The notes beneath the pieces are model-generated. The model saw nothing but the letters and a program-made list of their open reading frames with translations. It searched no databases and was not told the origin of the DNA. Made by a program: the position numbers and the translations under genes. From contig JAHQRK010000002.1 in the NCBI GenBank assembly GCA_019828595.1, forward strand, positions 62,001-126,000: DNA of 64,000 bases, read 5' to 3'. Source of the stretch: Aphanomyces cochlioides. Lineage: Eukaryota; Oomycota; Saprolegniomycetes; Saprolegniales; Verrucalvaceae. Below, one piece after another: positions 20,882 through 31,481 of the stretch (within the stretch, counting starts at the first letter, position 1; the number at the start of each line of letters is the position of its first letter).

Positions 20882-21440
20882 TCAACATAAGAAATATTCG
20901 TGCGGGAGACAAATAGTCAGCGTCGTGTCAATAATGAGATTAAAACTTTCATAGACTTGAAACTTTAAAATTGTCGTTTTTGCAGCAATTAGCGTGTGCG
21001 TGATTGGAGCTTTATATCCATAACCATTGAGGTGCAGTGGTGTTGAGGCTCTGGCAACATTGTTCAAGAGCATTCTCATTCCCGAACCGTTGGTCCAACT
21101 GGCAAGATAGCCATCATATTGAATGTATTACAGGCCTGTCTCCAGTGTTGAAATACTTTGTGCATCTGGAGATAGCTCCAAAAATTAAGGACAGGCATTC
21201 TGATGTGGATCCCACGAGACATATTGATTCGGTCCTGCCACGCGACTAGACGACAGGTCGAGGGATCTTTGCACTTGTTGGTTCTTCCAAGTCATGATTT
21301 TGGTTTCCACATGCTCACTTTGGCAGTTTCCATCGGCGTCATGTCGAAAAGGCTTCCAAGCATCCAAAGGCAGTCACTGTCAGCCCCAATTCAACGTGAC
21401 CATTCGTCAAATGTTTCAGAGTAACATTGCTGCCAATGGT
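20882..21440 (-). pseudogene. C1q-like family pseudogene, exon 3 relic
   Basis: The exon 3 part resembles the gene at 19530-20482. LKHLTNGHVELGLTVTAFGCLEA and VAGPNQYVSWD are visible in shifting frames, the coiled coil is damaged, and the C-terminal half (GYGYKAPITHTLIAAKTTILKF) survives in one frame to 20882. Confidence 0.75.
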
Positions 21441-21750
21441 CTTCGAAATGTGGTTGGATAGCAAGGACAGAACAGGACAGAGAGGAAGTGTCTTTTACTC
21501 ACGAACGAAAACAAAACTGCTCAGCGCAGTTAGAACCCATCACATCATTCCAAAGAACACAGAAGGCACAACTGTCAGATAACAGTGAATTCATCAAATC
21601 GCCCTGTCCTTCGGCCGAACTGGCACTTATTATTGTTTATCAGTTGCCTGCCACCTCGCTATTCTTTGATCAAACATATGACAAGGTCAATTGTAAATAT
21701 GGAGCTCAAATATGCAAGAGTAGATCAAACAAAACTAACCATTTACCAAG

Positions 21751-22719
21751 CTAAGCAGCACAAAATTCATGCAGACGAGCAATACTCAGTGTCGCACCAG
21801 ATTTGAGATTGTAACTTCCATAGACTTGAAACATCAAAACAGTCGCTTTAGTAGCAATCAGCAGGTGTGCAATTGTAGCCTTATGTCCTTGACCATCGTT
21901 GTGCACCGGTGCTGAGGAAAGTGTAGCGTTGTCCATGAGCATTTTCACTCCTGAGCCGTTGGTCCAACTGGCAAAATAGCCATCGAATTGAATGTAGTAC
22001 AAGCCTGACTCGACAACTGAAATACTTTGTGCATCTTGAGATAGCTCAAAAGATTTTGCACAAGGATTCTCCACGACGGTCCACGTAACATGACAGGTTG
22101 GTCCCACATTAATGTTTGACGACAACGACAAAACGACAGGTCGAGAGATCTTTCCACACGGCGATTCTTCCAAGTCTCGAATTTTAGCTTCCAAAATGTC
22201 AATTTTGTCAATTTCCATTGGCACTATGTCGAAAGAGTAAGTGCCTTCCAAACATCCAAAGGCAGTCAATGAGAGCACCAATTCAATATGACCGTTCTTC
22301 AAATGCTTCAAAGAAACAATAGAAGCGCCGGCTTCAGACGGTTTTTCGTCTTTTGCCAGCGCAGAGAGTCCATTCTAGAGTAAATGTCAAGCAGACTATA
22401 ATACCAATGCGAATACCTGCAGGGTCGTCGCAACAACCTTGGATGGAAGGACATACGTAGCTCCTTTTGGTACATGCTTTTGAGTATCCTTGACAAGGCA
22501 TTCCCTTTGAAATATAAACACAATCTCATCGAGGAAGTCATACCATTGCGCCTTGGATTGCTTGGACTCGAGTCAAACATGCATAGGAAGATCGCCGTCC
22601 GTCAAAGCCACTTTGACTCGAAAGGCTCCAATCTTCTCCGATGGGAATACGACATGCGGAAGTGAAAGAACGACTTCCATCGCATCAGCGTTTGTGCTTG
22701 TCTTGGAGGTTTGAGTCAT
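21751..22719 (-). pseudogene. C1q-like family gene with a single nonsense codon
   Basis: Exons 22719-22544, 22504-22417 and 22374-21751 match the intact neighbour at 19530-20482 in structure. Splice sites are GT-AG and exon 3 is fully open (NGLSALAKDEKPSE, IDILEAKIRDLEESP, C1q-like domain ending ARLHEFCAA). In exon 1 the Trp codon of HVWLESKQ is TGA (22575-22573), a one-base difference from the intact paralogue. Otherwise the gene would encode about 295 residues, so inactivation looks recent. Confidence 0.8.
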
Positions 22720-22889
22720 CGTTACGATTTTTCACAATGACAAATGCCAGCACGGTGACGGAAAGGCAGTTAGGACGAGAGAAACCTCAATGATATTCCG
22801 AAGTGAGTCAAAACTAAAGTTATAGCCACTAGATGTGTCAAATCAAGAAAGGTTAGGTTCTCGCTTCCAGAATCTCAGGATAGGTGAAT

Positions 22890-23060
22890 TTCTCAAGATT
22901 GCGCCAATTTTTGATATTAATAGTTGCCGACGTGGGCATTCTCCAGTGTGTTTGAGTTGAGTTTCGAGTGAACCACTTGAACTCGGAGCGCGTCTTACGC
23001 GTGGGAAATACAACGTGGGAAAGATGACTTCATCGCTGCAGACATTCGAGCGTTGATGCA
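22890..23060 (-). pseudogene. C1q-like family exon 1 fragment
   Basis: The minus strand reads LSHVVFPTRKTRSEFKWF in one frame, matching exon 1 of several members. No exon 2 or 3 follows. Confidence 0.6.
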
Positions 23061-23137
23061 CCACCATGTAAAATAATAATGAGGGTTTCAAAGAAGAGCC
23101 TGAATGTTGTGGATGATAAAATCAATATTAGCGACAA

Positions 23138-23467
23138 TTAGCGGGCGCAGTTTTTGTACGCACGCCACTGCGGCCAGTGGAATTCAACAAAGTAGAACGC
23201 CATGGTGCATTCGTCAACACAACTTGTCCAGTTGACTTGGATGTACCATCCACTTGTCCTCGTGATGTTGCCTTTGCAGTTGGGCAAGTAGAGCACGCGC
23301 GTGTCGTCGAGCCAGACTTCACATGGCCCGACTCCCCATGGAGACAAAAAGTTCATGGGTGGGTTTTGCCACAGGAGCGCTCAAGACAGCTACTTAAACG
23401 CACATGGGCTCTACCATCGATGAAATCATATGGACCATCAAATATGGCTTCGATTGGCCCCTTTTGT
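23138..23467 (-). pseudogene. Cys-rich, probably secreted protein, C-terminal fragment
   Basis: This is unrelated to the C1q-like family. One frame (23467 to about 23345) reads GPIEAIFDGPYDFIDGRAHV, then a one-base shift leads to GVGPCEVWLDDTRVL, WTSCVDECTMAFYF and WPQWRAYKNCAR, ending at 23138. The even spacing of five Cys suggests an extracellular domain. From memory it resembles C-terminal Cys-rich tails of oomycete secreted enzymes; I could not verify this. The upstream part is missing. Confidence 0.5.
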
Positions 23468-23689
23468 TGAGAGAGGCTGTTAGAATTGCAACATGAAACT
23501 CCTTTAGGATTGCAACCTCAAGACGGGCGAAACAGCGTGGGAACGACCAAAGATCTTTGGAAACGAAGACGCACCGACGTTTGAGGAGGCAACACAAGCC
23601 AATGTCAAAGACAGCACCCGAAACAATGAGATGGAGAGTCTGCCTGCTGCGAATGATCCTGTTCCTGCTCTACAAGCTTGATTTGGCTG

Positions 23690-24620
23690 CGACGAACCAC
23701 TCCTTCGGCATTTCTTGCACGAGAAGTACTTTTAAAGTGGATCCGCCTTCCAGGCTATACTTTCCACAGCATTCAAACTTGATTTTAGTCGTCTCCACAA
23801 CAAACAGCAAATGGTGGATATTACGGACTCTGCGGACGCCGTGGCAGTAATAACATCATCCACCAGTAGGCAAACTGACTCGGTGTGTTGACCCAGCCGA
23901 CAATTCGACCACTCATTTGAATCTGATAGAATCCAGGCTGGCTGATTGTCACCTCCGTCATGTCTTCCGATAATTCAAAGTAATCCTCGTTGGAAGAGGA
24001 TTCCTCGTCCCAGACAATGTACTCATAGTGATTGACAGCTTCTGTCGACGACACAAACAGAAAGGCAGGAATCTTAAACTCCACTGCTTCCTCCAAATCG
24101 CGAATCTTGGCTTCCAAAACATCCACTTTTTCAATCCTCATTGGTTTCATGTCGAAGTCGTATTTGACTTCCAACGAGCGAAAGGCTTTCAAAGTCAACT
24201 CCAAGTTCAAGTGACCGTCTTGGGACTCCTTGAGGTCAACATTGCATCCATCCACCTCCATTTCTTCCTTCACATCATGATCCAAGCTAGATAGTCCATC
24301 CTAGAAATGGAAAGTGAGGACGATAACGGATCTATCTTACTTGTAGGGATGTTAGAATCAGATTGGAAGGAAGATGATATGTGACCCCCTTGCCCAAATG
24401 CTCTTTGAAATCCTTGACAAGACATTCCCTGATGCGCATGAGCTAAAATTCATCGAAGTGGCTCGTACCACTGGGCTTTTGATTCTTTAGACTCAATCCA
24501 GATGCGCATCGGAACGTCTTTTTTAGTCAAGGCAACTTCGACTCGGAAGGGAGTCGTTGTGCGAAGGAAACTCGACGAGAGATAGACTAAGATTTGCTTC
24601 CATACACAAAGCCAGCAGCT
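23690..24620 (-). pseudogene. C1q-like family pseudogene, three exons traceable
   Basis: Exon 1 lacks its start and shifts frame near 24565 before RIWIESKESKAQW. Exon 2 (about 24431-24344) and intron 2 (GTAAGATAG...TTCTAG) are intact. Exon 3 opens DGLSSLDHDVKEEMEVDGC, with coiled coil VDVLEAKIRDLEEAV. After YQIQMSGRIVGW two frameshifts scramble the C1q-like domain, whose end (CGKYSLEGGSTLKVLLVQE) is still readable to about 23700. Confidence 0.82.
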
Positions 24621-24769
24621 TCCAGGCTGCAAAACGCAGAATACGACGAAACACCCAACGTTCACTATCCAACTGGCACTTGTTATTATTGTTCCCCAGT
24701 TAACTGCCACTATAATGCAGATAAAGACATCGATATCAATGAGAAGTGCTAGAATGAGCTCAATAGTGA

Positions 24770-24900
24770 AATCCCTGACTGTCGCAGGGATAGAGAATTT
24801 CACACGGACCGAATCTCCTAGCCAAGGACAACACACCAGGATCGAAAGAGGGAATGATTAAACTTCGGCAGTGTAGATTAACGGAGTTTCAGTGTATGTT
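24770..24900 (-). repeat. Degenerate gypsy LTR fragment
   Basis: The stretch contains GACTGTCGCAGGGATAG, CCGAATCTCCTAGCCAAGGAC, CACCAGGATCG and GGCAGTGTAGATTAACGGAGTT. These match the first half of the LTR at 5446 in the same order with small gaps. Confidence 0.75.
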
Positions 24901-24989
24901 GAAGCGATAAAATACAGCCGTTGCTGGACAGTGTTTTACAAAATTCAAACAAATACTACTGGAGCATGGACGTTTTGCCTTGTCTGCCA

Positions 24990-25075
24990 TGGTAGCGTAT
25001 TTTTCGACGCGAAATGACTCGTTGTGCGATAGAAATCGGACATTGTGTAGGGACAGAAGGATCTTTTTGATCACC
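24990..25075 (-). pseudogene. C1q-like family exon 1 fragment
   Basis: The minus strand reads LSLHNVRFLSHNESFRVEKYATM, exon 1 style. Nothing of exons 2-3 follows. Confidence 0.55.
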
Positions 25076-25298
25076 GAGTCCTAAGAGTGTGGTGCTGTAT
25101 GCAGCCTAAGAAATCTTCAGTCAAGACTTTTCCTCGGGCTGCCAATTTCTGTTCACATCATCATACTGAAAAGATAAACGAGCAGGCTGTCAAGACGTAC
25201 AGAATATCTGAAACCACGTCTCATTAGATTGTAGAATAGAACAAGGGGAGCCTCATTTTTTCATTGTGAGTTTTGCACTGGACCACCACCTCTCCACT

Positions 25299-25396
25299 AT
25301 GACTGACGCCTTAAAACTTCCCTTGGGTCTCCTGAACGTCACGTTTCCATCACTTGAAGGCTTGAAGTGTCTGTGAACGACGAACTTGCCACAACC
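25299..25396 (+). pseudogene. C1q-like family exon 1 fragment
   Basis: ATG 25299 starts MTDALKLPLGLLNVTFPSLEG, preceded by the conserved promoter-like TCATTGTGAGTTTTGCACT. At 25396 it joins abruptly to a minus-strand family gene truncated in its C1q-like domain, so this is a rearrangement joint. Confidence 0.7.
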
Positions 25397-26131
25397 TTAC
25401 ATTGGAGCAGTCACTTGAATGTTATACAATCCAGGCTGGCGAATCGTAATGTCAACGTTTCCAGTCATGAGCTCAAAATATCTTGCGTCTGTCGTGTTTG
25501 TCGTATCCCATATGACATATTGATCAGCGTGTGTGACTATCGTCGATGATAGCGAGAGGCGCACAGGACTACCGGTAGAAGGTTTTCCCATCAAGGCATC
25601 TTCCAAATCTCGAATTTTCGCTTCCAAAATGTCCATTTTCTCAATTGCCAGAGGATTCATGCCAAACAAATAACGGGCTTCCAAAGATCCAAAGGCTTTG
25701 AGCGTCAATTCAAGCTCTATGTGATCACTTCTCGATTCCTTCAAGTCCACACTACGTCCTTGGGCGGCGACTTGTTTCTTCGTCTCGTTATCCAACAACG
25801 ACAGTCCATGCTACAAATGCAAACAACGTCAGAGATGTCGTCGACAAAAATCATGAATCGTACTTGCAACGACGAAATAACGACGCTACTTGGAAGTGCA
25901 TACTTTGCTCCTTTAGGTACATGGTTATTGAGATCTTTCACAATGCATTCCCTGCTTAGCAGTTAGACTTTCATCGAAATAAAAGAAGGGCTTACCACTG
26001 GGCTTTTGCTTGCTTTGACTCGAGCCAAATTCGCATCGGAAGTCCATCATCCGACACTGAAACCTGCACACGAAATGCACTGGGACTACTAGATGGAAAG
26101 ATGACATTTCAAAGAGTCAAGGCAATTTTCA
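25397..26131 (-). pseudogene. C1q-like family pseudogene, C-terminus deleted
   Basis: Exon 1 from ATG 26131 (MKIALTL-stop-NVIFPSS) has TGA in place of a Ser codon. Exon 2 (about 25948-25864, ECIVKDLNNHVPKGAKYALP) and exon 3 (from about 25810, HGLSLLDNETKKQ, coiled coil MDILEAKIRDLEDAL) are open. The frame stops at 25397 in the middle of the C1q-like domain (LYNIQVTAPM), where an oppositely oriented exon 1 fragment is joined. Confidence 0.82.
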
Positions 26132-26139
26132 TGGCTGAA

Positions 26140-26580
26140 GAAGATCCCAAAGTCAATAATGCGAGCTTGGTTCAAACTATGAAAGCTACAGTTGATGCCA
26201 CCAGACAAAGTATTTGAATTCAGCCTCCTTGGTGAAAACTGATCAACGGGCTATTTTAACAACTAATTGCCAGTGCGCACAAGGCAGTTAGAACTTCTAG
26301 AAGACGCTCAACACTTTGCTTTCATGACAACTAGTGTATCCACCTTAAACACCTATAGATAGATCGCATATCGGTGATCTGTTCGAAAGGATCAAGTTTG
26401 CAAGTTCCACGATTGAATGTTCTCTCAAGCGAATGGAGACCAGGTCGAGTGCTCCGCGAGCTTTTGAATTTATGAGTGTCGTATCGCAAATAATCGATTT
26501 TTTTTAGTCTGTACTTGACTAATAATATCCCGACGACCGAGTTGTCGCAATTTTGTTTGAATCTTTTCAAGCTCAAGAGA
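26140..26580. other. Intergenic, no gene supported
   Basis: About 440 bases with no family exon or clear repeat; short open frames only. Confidence 0.4.
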
Positions 26581-26584
26581 GATG

Positions 26585-27814
26585 TTGGAGCAAGACGATG
26601 CTCATTTTGGAGTCATTCACAAAGCCATACCTTGAGGCAGCTTGCAATTTGATCTTTGTCGCGTGTTTGGCAGCCACAACGCGACTTAGAGATCCCGAGT
26701 AGTTATTTCCATTGTGACCTACAATCGATTGGGCTGTCCACCACTAAGTAAAAACTCTCGTAGCTGCTACTACATTTCGGCATTTGAGCAATCATGTTCC
26801 GCTTTCAAAATGCCCAATTTCTCCATAGACAATGGAACCAAATCAAAACGAGTAACAAGCTTCCAATGAGCCAAAAGCCGTCAATGTCAATTCCATCTCC
26901 ATGTGACCCTTTCGAGACTCTCTCAAGCTCACATTGCATCCAACAACGTTCATTTCTTTCTTCCTGTCTTGATCCAGCAACGACAAGCCATTCTGAAAGG
27001 CCATAATTTAGAAACTGTCAAGAGAGGGGCTTTACCTGGAGAGATGAGATGACGTCGCTGTGTGGAAGCAAATACGTCGCTGCTTTGGGAAGATGCTCCT
27101 TGACATCTTTCACAGCACATTCCCTACAATCAATCAGCCTGAGTTCATCATCACACAGAGTTAAGATTACCATTGAGCCTTGGAATGTTTGGACTCAAGC
27201 CAAATGCGAATGGGAAGGCCATCGTCAGAGACGGAAACTTGTACGCGAAAAGAGTTAGGGCCCGTCTGGCAACCGAAAATATTACAATAAATAGGTCCAA
27301 AATGGCATTTTGAGGCCAAATTCAATAATTGAGGTCAAAATATGAACTTGTCTATCTCAAAGAGTTTTGCACCAAATCCAATATTTTTGGTTGGGATATA
27401 CTCAGTGGAGGCTCCTAAAATGCCATTTTACGAGATGGAGGTTTTACCTCTACGTTGAATATGCCATAAATCGTTGATCCCAATTTAGCTGAAAATGGCA
27501 TATTGATTTTGAAATTTTGCCATTTTCAGCTAAATTGGGATCAACGATTTATGGCTTTTCAAAATAGAGGTAAAACCTCCATCTCGTAAAATGGCATTTT
27601 GGGAGCCTCCAGTGAGTATATCCCAACCAAAAATATTGGATTTGGTGCAAAACTCTTTGAGATAGACAAGTTCATATTTTGACCTCAATTATTGAATTTG
27701 GCCAAAAAATGCCATTTTGGACCTATTTATTGTAATATTTTCGGTTGCCAGACGGGCCCTAAGTGATGGAAACTTGGCGTTGGAGAGATTCAATGCGACT
27801 TTGGCAGATGACAT
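26585..27814 (-). pseudogene. C1q-like family pseudogene split by a foldback element
   Basis: Exon 1 starts at ATG 27814 (MSSAKVALNLSNAKFPSL), is interrupted by the element at 27258-27759, and resumes to RIWLESKHSKAQW near 27170. Exon 2 is at about 27126-27039. Exon 3 opens NGLSLLDQDRKKEMNVVGC but loses the coiled coil and half of the C1q-like domain, joining near 26795 to a degenerate C-terminus. The paralogous exon at 37859-37719 is the empty site. Confidence 0.85.
27258..27759. mobile_element. 502-bp foldback (MITE-like) element
   Basis: The two halves are near-perfect reverse complements over almost the whole length, starting GGGCCCGTCTGGCAACCG and ending CGGTTGCCAGACGGGCCC. A TA dinucleotide flanks each side (27256-27257, 27760-27761). 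It encodes nothing. The centre near 27480-27540 holds two oppositely oriented copies of a TTGATCCCAATTTAGCTGAAAA-type stretch. Confidence 0.9.
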
Positions 27815-27858
27815 GGTGGGGAGAGAGAAAAATGGCAATGAAGTATGGCTTCGAATGA

Positions 27859-27938
27859 GATTCCTTGTTTTCTTTTCTATCACTTGATAACTTAAAATAT
27901 ATCCTTGTTTTCTTTTCTATCACTTGATAACTTAAAAG
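27859..27938. repeat. Tandem duplication of about 40 bp
   Basis: TCCTTGTTTTCTTTTCTATCACTTGATAACTTAAAA occurs twice in a row with a short TATA spacer. The paralogous spacer at 37915 has one copy. Confidence 0.75.
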
Positions 27939-28009
27939 AAACGCAAATTTTCTGTGGTCCAGGAGTTTCATTATGTTGGGCGTCAATAGATTGTTCGCCT
28001 TGTACGTCG

Positions 28010-28215
28010 CACCCAGTCTTCCGCCTTAAAATGCCCCTTGAGTCTCCCAAACGTCACGTTTCCATCACTTGAAGGATTGTTTCGAGTTGAAATGTCTGTG
28101 AACGACTACGAGAATATGGCTCGAGTTCAAGTAATCCAAGAGTCAATGGTAATATTTACTCTGTATGATGAGGAACTTAGGCTGGTTGTGGAAGATATCA
28201 AGCAGCATCGTCAAA
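28010..28215 (+). pseudogene. C1q-like family fragment (exon 1 to start of exon 2)
   Basis: LSLPNVTFPSLEGLFRVEMSVND is readable, then the retained intron and EDIKQHR, then the Harbinger-like element. This is the uninterrupted counterpart of the split exon at 38100-38170 plus 53345-53500. Confidence 0.7.
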
Positions 28216-28933
28216 GAGCATGCCCAACGCGGCCACGCTAACCCCCTAACCAAATAGAATTTAGCGTTCTAGCGTGGCCCAATGGTGTCACGCTGTCACG
28301 CGTGTAACGAAATCCGGTAAGGTCTTTTACAGGTCAATTTCGGGTCAGGTCACATATTAGGTCACATGACAATATTGAAGATATCTCCACCACCAGGAAG
28401 AGTTAGAGCGCCATACTTTGTCATTCCCTAGCAGACCTCATCAGGGTGGTGGCACGGCCTTGCGGCCTACCTGCCGCCTTGCCCGATGAGAGAAAAAATA
28501 AAGAAACCCCTTTTTGGTGCACGTTGGGGGCTCCCTCCTCCGAGTCATCCGCCTGCAGAAAATTTTTCACTCGACCTCCGCTTCGCTGCGGTGAGCGCAA
28601 TTTTCTGGGCGGATGTCTGACGTCGTCCGCGCAGTTGAAGGTTTTGCCATTGCAGTTTGAATGAGAAAAACCTAAAATCTGATCAGAAAGTCGAATAAAA
28701 CCAGTAAAAACCTAGAAAGAACCTGTGACCTGCACCCGTGACCCTGACCCAAAATTGACCTGTAAAGGATTCTTCCAGAATTTCCACTAGATTTGGCGTG
28801 GTGAATAGTGTCTGGCGTGGTCGATGCCATATAGTCCCGAATCGCAGAGGATATGACCGTTGGACTTGCTCAGGCAACGTACGCTAGATTGGATTTAGCG
28901 TGATGGAATAGCGTTGTCGCGTTGGACATGCTC
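28216..28933. mobile_element. Harbinger-like MITE with nested 461-bp element
   Basis: Ends GAGCATGCCCAACGCGGCCACGCTA and, inverted, GAGCATGTCCAACGCGACAACGCTA. The flanking 3-bp duplicate is TAA (left copy AAA), as for PIF/Harbinger targets. The paralogous site near 53486 reads CGTCTAATTGG without insertion. The 461-bp element at 28316-28776 sits inside it, so the MITE itself is about 257 bp. Confidence 0.82.
28316..28776. mobile_element. 461-bp hAT-like element, copy 2 (nested)
   Basis: Reverse complement of 1085-1545 with the same length and only a few substitutions noticed. The target duplication is weak here (CGAAATCC versus AGAATTTC). Confidence 0.85.
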
Positions 28934-29446
28934 TAATTGGTGGAGAATTCTTAGGCTCTGCTTGGTACGGTTCTCCATGGATGACAATTGAAGTCCTATA
29001 GAGCTGGGCTTAAATCTGCCTAGCATGAAATAATCTACTACTCAGTTCCTTTCAATTTATTTCATATTCGACTGGATTTGTAGTTCAGTGCAACATGAAG
29101 TCGACATTTTAGAAGCCAAAATGCAATAATTGGAAAAAGTTGTGGAGCTCCATCCAATCCACAAATACAAATTCTGGCAGACGCTTCATCTAGAAGCGTT
29201 GAAAGTGAACGACAGTTAGAAGTTACCTCGATAAATCTGGAGTTTGAAGAAGGATCTTTTCCTTCAGGGAGACTATGGCGTAGGTTGCGGCCGAAATTGA
29301 AGTGAAACTTGCTCGCAGATTGCTCCTAGTGGCAATGAACGGTTTTGCCATCACGATGTATTATATCATAAGTTTAGATATCAGCTGCATCTCCAAACAT
29401 GCATAATGCTTCGCAGTGCCAATGTGGCTTGCTCTTGACAGATAAA
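28934..29446. other. Duplicated spacer, contains a coiled-coil fragment
   Basis: Collinear and similar to 53490-53990. Near 29097-29165 the plus strand reads EVDILEAKMQ-stop-LEKVVELHP, a relic of a family coiled coil, also present at 53640-53710. No gene is supported. Confidence 0.6.
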
Positions 29447-30382
29447 CTACTGGAGCAGAAAGATGCTCACTTTGGAGCCCCCATGTAAACCGGAGTTCAA
29501 ACCAGCTTGCACCTTGATTTTAGTTTCAGGCTTGCAAATCACCAAGTATGAGATCGATCCATAGTAGTAAGTTCCATTGAAAGTCACCTGCGCATTGATA
29601 ACACGAGAGCCGTCCACCAGAAGATGGAAGCTATCGTAGTTATAATTCCAGCTCTGCATTGGAGCAGTCACTTGAACATGATACAAACCAGCTTGGCGAA
29701 TCTTGATCTCAGTCTTATCACCCGTGAGCTCGCATGGAAGTCCGTTGGTGGCTTCAGTCTTATCCCAAACCACAAATTGGTTTGCGTTCATGGGTTTCGT
29801 TGATGACAGAGAGAGATACATGGGGGTCGAAGGTTTCCCTTCCGAGACTTCTTCCAAATCTCGGATTTTCGCTTCCAAAATGTCCACTTTCTCAACGGAC
29901 AATGGAACCAAATGGAACAAGTAACAAGCTTCCAGAGAGCCAAACGCAGTCAATGTCAATCCCATCTCCATGCGGCCTTTTTTCGACTCTCTCAAGCTCA
30001 CGTTGCATCCGACAACATCCACTTCTTTCTTCTTGTCTTTATCCTGCAATGACAAACCATGCTACAAGAACAAATTAGAGACTATCAAGAAGAGGAACTT
30101 TACCAGGAGAGATGAGATGACGACGCTGTTTGGAAGCACATATGTCGCTCCATTGGGAAGATGCTCCTTGATATCTTTCACAACACATTCCCTACAGTCA
30201 ATCAAACTGAGATTCATTGCAGAGAATGGAGATTACCATTGGCCCTTGGATTGTTTGGACTCGAGCCAAATGCGAATGGGAAGACCATCGTCAGACACCG
30301 ATATTTGCGCACGAAATGAGTCCTTCACGGTTGGAAACTTGACGTTCGAGAGATTCAACGCGGCTTTCAAGACTGACGACAT
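29447..30382 (-). CDS. Coiled-coil/C1q-like family protein, intact, three exons
   Basis: Exons 30382-30237, 30191-30104 and 30061-29447 (introns 45 and 42 bases) give 282 residues. MSSVLKAALNLSNVKFP opens exon 1, which ends RIWLESKQSKGQW. Exon 2 is ECVVKDIKEHLPNGATYVLP. Exon 3 starts HGLSLQDKDKKKEVDVVGC, with coiled coil VDILEAKIRDLEEVS and a C1q-like domain (LYHVQVTAPMQSW, FHLLVDGSRVINA) ending IFLLQ. Exon 3 is nearly identical to that of 53991-54928, its segmental-duplication partner. Confidence 0.87.
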
Positions 30383-30406
30383 GCTTGGAACTTTGCAAGA
30401 GTGTAG

Positions 30407-30430
30407 GCAAGTGTAAAAACAACAATGATG
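30407..30430 (-). promoter_or_regulatory. Conserved initiator-like promoter element
   Basis: The minus strand reads CATCATTGTTGTTTTTACACTTGCC about 46 bases before ATG 30382, matching the element upstream of 17569 in sequence and distance. Confidence 0.45.
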
Positions 30431-30817
30431 GCACCCTTTGAAATGTTTTCACGGTCTATTCTATCTGATTGATGGGACCTGGCAATAAAATGTACTTCTC
30501 GACAATCGTCTTATCCAATTTAGACTAAAAATATAGACAAGCCTGGCTTGGTCTATCTTTTCAATGTTGTCATGGGAAAGAAATTGAAGGACGAAGGAGA
30601 AATCAATGATTGAACAAAGGTACTGTTGGCAATGACAGAGAAATTTCAATGTCAGGGGGTGGCAGTACTCTCCCGGCGCTCGCCGACCAGAAAAGTCAAT
30701 CTTCCCCGGCACAATGTCCAATTTCCATCATATGACAGTTCATTTACGTCGTCAAGCACCAATAAATACACCAAACAAACTCGTTGGATTTTATGAGAAA
30801 CAAATGAAGGAAACGCA
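30431..30817. other. Intergenic, no gene supported
   Basis: No family exon or repeat recognised. It separates a promoter from the 660-bp TIR element. Confidence 0.45.
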
Positions 30818-30819
30818 TA

Positions 30820-31479
30820 CTACTCTGTTCCGAAATAATTGCTACACTGTTTTATCTTGATTTGAGTATGTCCGGATATGAGGGTATATGGATTTTTGTA
30901 AACGACCTCAAAATATTATATAAACTTTCACAGGATTTCCAATATTTTTATTCAAACAGCGCCGATGTCCCGACAACACAGATCTCTCTGTGTTCATCTT
31001 GCTTGCCCAGAACAGAAATAGCGAAGTCTAACATCAGTATAATGTCAGTTATGTTATAGCGCATGTCAGGTGTGGCTATTGGCGGCTCTCATCGCGAGAG
31101 CGCTGTGTTTGACAGTCATCTCTAGGTTTGATAGGTCCCAGCCTTCTGACGACCTGCAACCGGGCTATACACCAAGAACCAGCAGGTGTTGCTATGTTAA
31201 CACCATCTATCTTTGATGCTGAATCTAGATATGTGACTAAATTGGACTCAATTCCTACAGTGAGCCCACAGCGAAAAAAAAGAGATCTATCCGCCTGGTC
31301 GGTCAACTTTGACACACCATATCTCGCCAACGGAGACGAAATGTAGTTTCCACAAATCAACCAATCAAAGAGGAGATCCTAAGCTGTCTAATGAGCCAAT
31401 CATCGTTGAATATTTCGATGATTTTTGAAAAAAATTCTGCAGAGAATGTAACTGTAGCAATTATTTCGGAACAGAGTAG
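30820..31479. mobile_element. 660-bp TIR element with TA target duplication
   Basis: Terminal inverted repeats CTACTCTGTTCCGAAATAATTGCTACA (30820-30846 and the reverse complement ending at 31479) are flanked by TA. The TA target and size fit a non-autonomous Tc1/mariner-type element. The internal frame at 31076-31360 has no recognisable transposase motif. Confidence 0.8.
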
Positions 31480-31481
31480 TA

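Noticed and set aside
27258..27759. CRISPR-like or tandem repeat array
   Set aside because: It is a single palindrome with TA flanks, not spaced direct repeats; the genome is eukaryotic.
31076..31360. 94-codon frame inside the 660-bp TIR element
   Set aside because: No DDE/DDD or zinc-finger motif, and the element is too short for a transposase.
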